Assembly (NCBI GenBank): GCA_903913345.1
Contig: CAIWLA010000391.1
Location: 1-8,264, forward strand
Direction: 5' to 3'
Source of the DNA: an uncultured Magnetococcales bacterium
GTDB lineage: Bacteria; Pseudomonadota; Magnetococcia; Magnetococcales; Magnetaquicoccaceae
Length of the DNA: 8,264 nucleotides
In this document: piece after piece, positions 6,704 to 8,264 of the stretch
How the letters are laid out: every line of letters starts with the position of its first letter
Position numbering within the stretch: position 1 is the first letter of the stretch
The notes under the pieces: generated by a model
Seen by the model: the letters and a program-made list of their open reading frames with translations, nothing else
The model's database searches: none
What the model was told of the DNA's origin: nothing
Program-made: the position numbers and the translations under genes

Positions 6704-7769
6704 AGCATTGGCGGAGCGGGGTGTCAGTCGCCGCCGGTTGCTCCAGTTTTGTTCCTCGGTGGCGGCTTGGTTGGCCTTGCCGGGCGGGTCGGTCCGCGCC
6801 ATGGCCGCAGCCATGGAAAAGGCTCGACGCCCGTCGGTGATCTGGCTCTCCCTCCAGGAATGTACCGGCTGTACCGAATCCTTGACCCGCGCCAGTTCGC
6901 CCAGTGTGGAGGATTTGATCCTGGAACTGATCTCTCTGGACTATCACCACACTCTGCAAGCCGCCTCCGGACACGTCGCCGAGGCTGCACGGGAACAGGC
7001 CATGGTCGACAACCGGGGCCAGTACATTCTCCTGGTGGATGGCAGCATTCCCCTCGGCAATCCGGGTTATTCCACCATCGCGGGCGTGGATAATCGACGA
7101 CTGCTGGAACAAACCGCCGCCGGGGCGGCGATGGTGATAGCGGTGGGGACGTGTGCCGCCTTCGGTGGTCTGCCCATGGCCAATCCCAATCCCACCGGGG
7201 CGGTGCCGGTGAACCATCTGATCCACGACAAGCCCCTGGTCAACCTGCCCGGTTGCCCGCCCATTGCGGCGGTGATAACGGCCGTATTGGCCCATTTTTT
7301 GACCTTCGGTCGACTGCCCGCCCTGGATGATCTGCGACGCCCCCGCGCCTTCTATGGGGAGACCATCCATGATCGTTGTTATCGCCGTCCTTTTTATGAG
7401 CGTGGTCTGTTCGCGGAAACCTTTGACGATGTGGGGGCACGCCAGGGGTGGTGTCTGTTCAAACTGGGCTGCAAAGGCCCCACCACCTATAACGCCTGCG
7501 CCACCCTCAAATGGAACGGCGGGGTGAGTTTTCCCATCCAGTCCGGTCACGGTTGCCTGGGTTGTTCCGAGGCCCGTTTTTGGGACCATGGCTGCTTTTA
7601 TGCTCCCCTGTCCACGCCCATCCTCACTGCTGGCGCGCCGGCGGGTGTGGCATTGGTCGCGGGCGCAGCCCTGGGAGCGGGCATGGCCGCCCAGGCCCGC
7701 CAGGCCCGTGCCGTGGCCAGGCAGACCCATTGTCCCATCACCTCTGGCGATTTGGAGGGCACTTCATGA
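6678..7769 (+). CDS. hynS: [NiFe]-hydrogenase small subunit, Tat-exported, membrane-anchored
   Basis: This subunit carries the iron-sulfur relay from the Ni-Fe site. The 363-residue protein starts with a twin-arginine signal (SRRRLLQF at 17-24, then a hydrophobic stretch and cleavage near Ala43). Cluster ligands follow group 1 spacing: proximal [4Fe-4S] Cys62, Cys65, Cys159, Cys193; distal His231, Cys234, Cys259, Cys265; medial [3Fe-4S] Cys274, Cys293, Cys296. The proximal motif is CTGCTES with no extra cysteines, so this is the ordinary four-Cys type and not the six-Cys O2-tolerant type. Residues about 315-338 form an Ala/Gly/Val-rich hydrophobic segment, a likely C-terminal membrane anchor. 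It is followed, with a 4-bp overlap, by a cytochrome b gene instead of the large subunit, which points to the Isp-type (HynS) branch. The symbol rests on this context; hupS or hydA could be used by others. Confidence 0.96.
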   Translation: MTDRSTLGEALAERGVSRRRLLQFCSSVAAWLALPGGSVRAMAAAMEKARRPSVIWLSLQECTGCTESLTRASSPSVEDLILELISLDYHHTLQAASGHVAEAAREQAMVDNRGQYILLVDGSIPLGNPGYSTIAGVDNRRLLEQTAAGAAMVIAVGTCAAFGGLPMANPNPTGAVPVNHLIHDKPLVNLPGCPPIAAVITAVLAHFLTFGRLPALDDLRRPRAFYGETIHDRCYRRPFYERGLFAETFDDVGARQGWCLFKLGCKGPTTYNACATLKWNGGVSFPIQSGHGCLGCSEARFWDHGCFYAPLSTPILTAGAPAGVALVAGAALGAGMAAQARQARAVARQTHCPITSGDLEGTS

Positions 7770-8264
7770 ACGACATCGATATGCTTATGTGGGCACGGGG
7801 GACGGGCTGGGTTCTGGCCGTGAGCCTCTTTGCTTTCGGCTTGGCCCTGCGACTGGTAGAAATTCTCCTGCTGGGGTGGCACCGGGATCTTTCCGTGCCG
7901 CGTCCCGTTGAACGTCAGGGTTCGCCGTGGCGCACCGTGGTGAACCGGTTTTTGCCCTTTCCGGGCCTGTTTTGTCGCTCCCCCGTCACCTATGCCGCCG
8001 GTTATCTGTTTCATATCGGTTTTTTTGCGGTGCTGCTGGGGGGAATGTTTCACATCCCGTGGTTCAAGAGCCTGATGGGCTTTGGCTGGCCCAGTCTGCC
8101 CGCATCCGTGGCGGATATGTTGGGCCTGACCGCCATCCTGGCCCTGGTGGTTCTGTTGATCAGTCGGATGACCCATCCGGTCAAGCGTTTTATCTCCGGC
8201 TATGGGGATTACATCGCGTGGGGACTCTCCCTCTTGCCCCTGCTCACCGGTTGGCTGGCCTATC
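7766..8264 (+). CDS. isp1: NarI/DsrM-like cytochrome b membrane protein, Isp1-type, 3' truncated by window end
   Basis: The ATG overlaps the small-subunit stop (ATGA) and has GGAGGG (7754-7759) 6 nt upstream. The 166 visible residues show membrane segments at about 13-37, 76-98 and 115-134, with a fourth starting near 150. Candidate heme b ligands are His83 in GYLFHIGFF and His96 in GGMFHIPWF, the type of pattern seen in NarI, DsrM and Isp1. The short loop TRM-THPVKR at about 134-141 fits this family as well. In Isp-type hydrogenases Isp1 is thought to pass electrons between the periplasmic HynSL dimer and the quinone pool or the cytoplasmic heterodisulfide-reductase-like Isp2. The family call is good; the Isp1 assignment rests on gene order. 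It could also be a HyaC-type cytochrome b, but the sequence and position, before any large subunit, argue against that. Confidence 0.8.
   Translation, partial: MNDIDMLMWARGTGWVLAVSLFAFGLALRLVEILLLGWHRDLSVPRPVERQGSPWRTVVNRFLPFPGLFCRSPVTYAAGYLFHIGFFAVLLGGMFHIPWFKSLMGFGWPSLPASVADMLGLTAILALVVLLISRMTHPVKRFISGYGDYIAWGLSLLPLLTGWLAY

Noticed and set aside
5987..6814. 275-codon open frame on the minus strand across the divergent region, protease and small-subunit start
   Set aside because: It overlaps conserved genes on the other strand and shows no domain; the open stretch is explained by base composition.
6630..7730. 366-codon open frame on the minus strand across the small subunit
   Set aside because: It is antisense to a gene with all expected cluster ligands, and its Gly/Gln/His-rich translation resembles no known protein.

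Overview
This is a GC-rich bacterial window, most likely from a proteobacterium, that carries a [NiFe]-hydrogenase locus split into two divergent gene blocks. The minus-strand block is a complete hyp maturation operon in the order hypC-hypA-hypB-hypD-hypF-hypE, running from about 5996 down to 314. The plus-strand block starts at about 6179 and holds a hydrogenase maturation protease gene, the Tat-exported hydrogenase small subunit, and the 5' part of a NarI/DsrM-like cytochrome b membrane protein. That last gene runs off the right edge. A small subunit followed directly by a NarI-like gene, rather than by a large-subunit gene, is the arrangement known from the Isp-type (HynS-Isp1-Isp2-HynL, group 1e) hydrogenases of purple sulfur bacteria such as Thiocapsa and Allochromatium. 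The host genus cannot be fixed from sequence alone.

Layout. Positions 1-313 hold no intact gene. They contain a perfect 34-bp palindrome (40-73), a rightward open frame broken by one in-frame TAA (59-310), and a small hairpin over that stop codon. The broken frame ends 3 bp from the convergent hypE stop. Positions 314-5996 are the six hyp genes, packed with overlaps of 8-14 bp or gaps of 9-16 bp, as expected for one translationally coupled transcript. Positions 5997-6178 are the only real intergenic region of the locus and must hold the divergent promoters, although I found no convincing promoter in it. Positions 6179-8264 are the protease, small subunit and isp1-like genes, which overlap by 26 bp and 4 bp.

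How the genes work together. HypF and HypE turn carbamoyl phosphate into a thiocyanate on the C-terminal Cys of HypE. HypC and HypD build the Fe(CN)2CO group and deliver it to the large-subunit precursor. HypA and HypB insert nickel. The protease then trims the large-subunit C-terminus, and the folded enzyme is exported with the Tat-signalled small subunit. The cytochrome b protein would link the periplasmic enzyme to the quinone pool or to cytoplasmic redox proteins. The large-subunit gene and isp2 are not in the window and are predicted just downstream.

I found no evidence of an undescribed system. The most unusual local features are a strong G-quadruplex motif created by a 12-bp tandem duplication inside hypF, the 34-bp palindrome, and the broken gene beside it.
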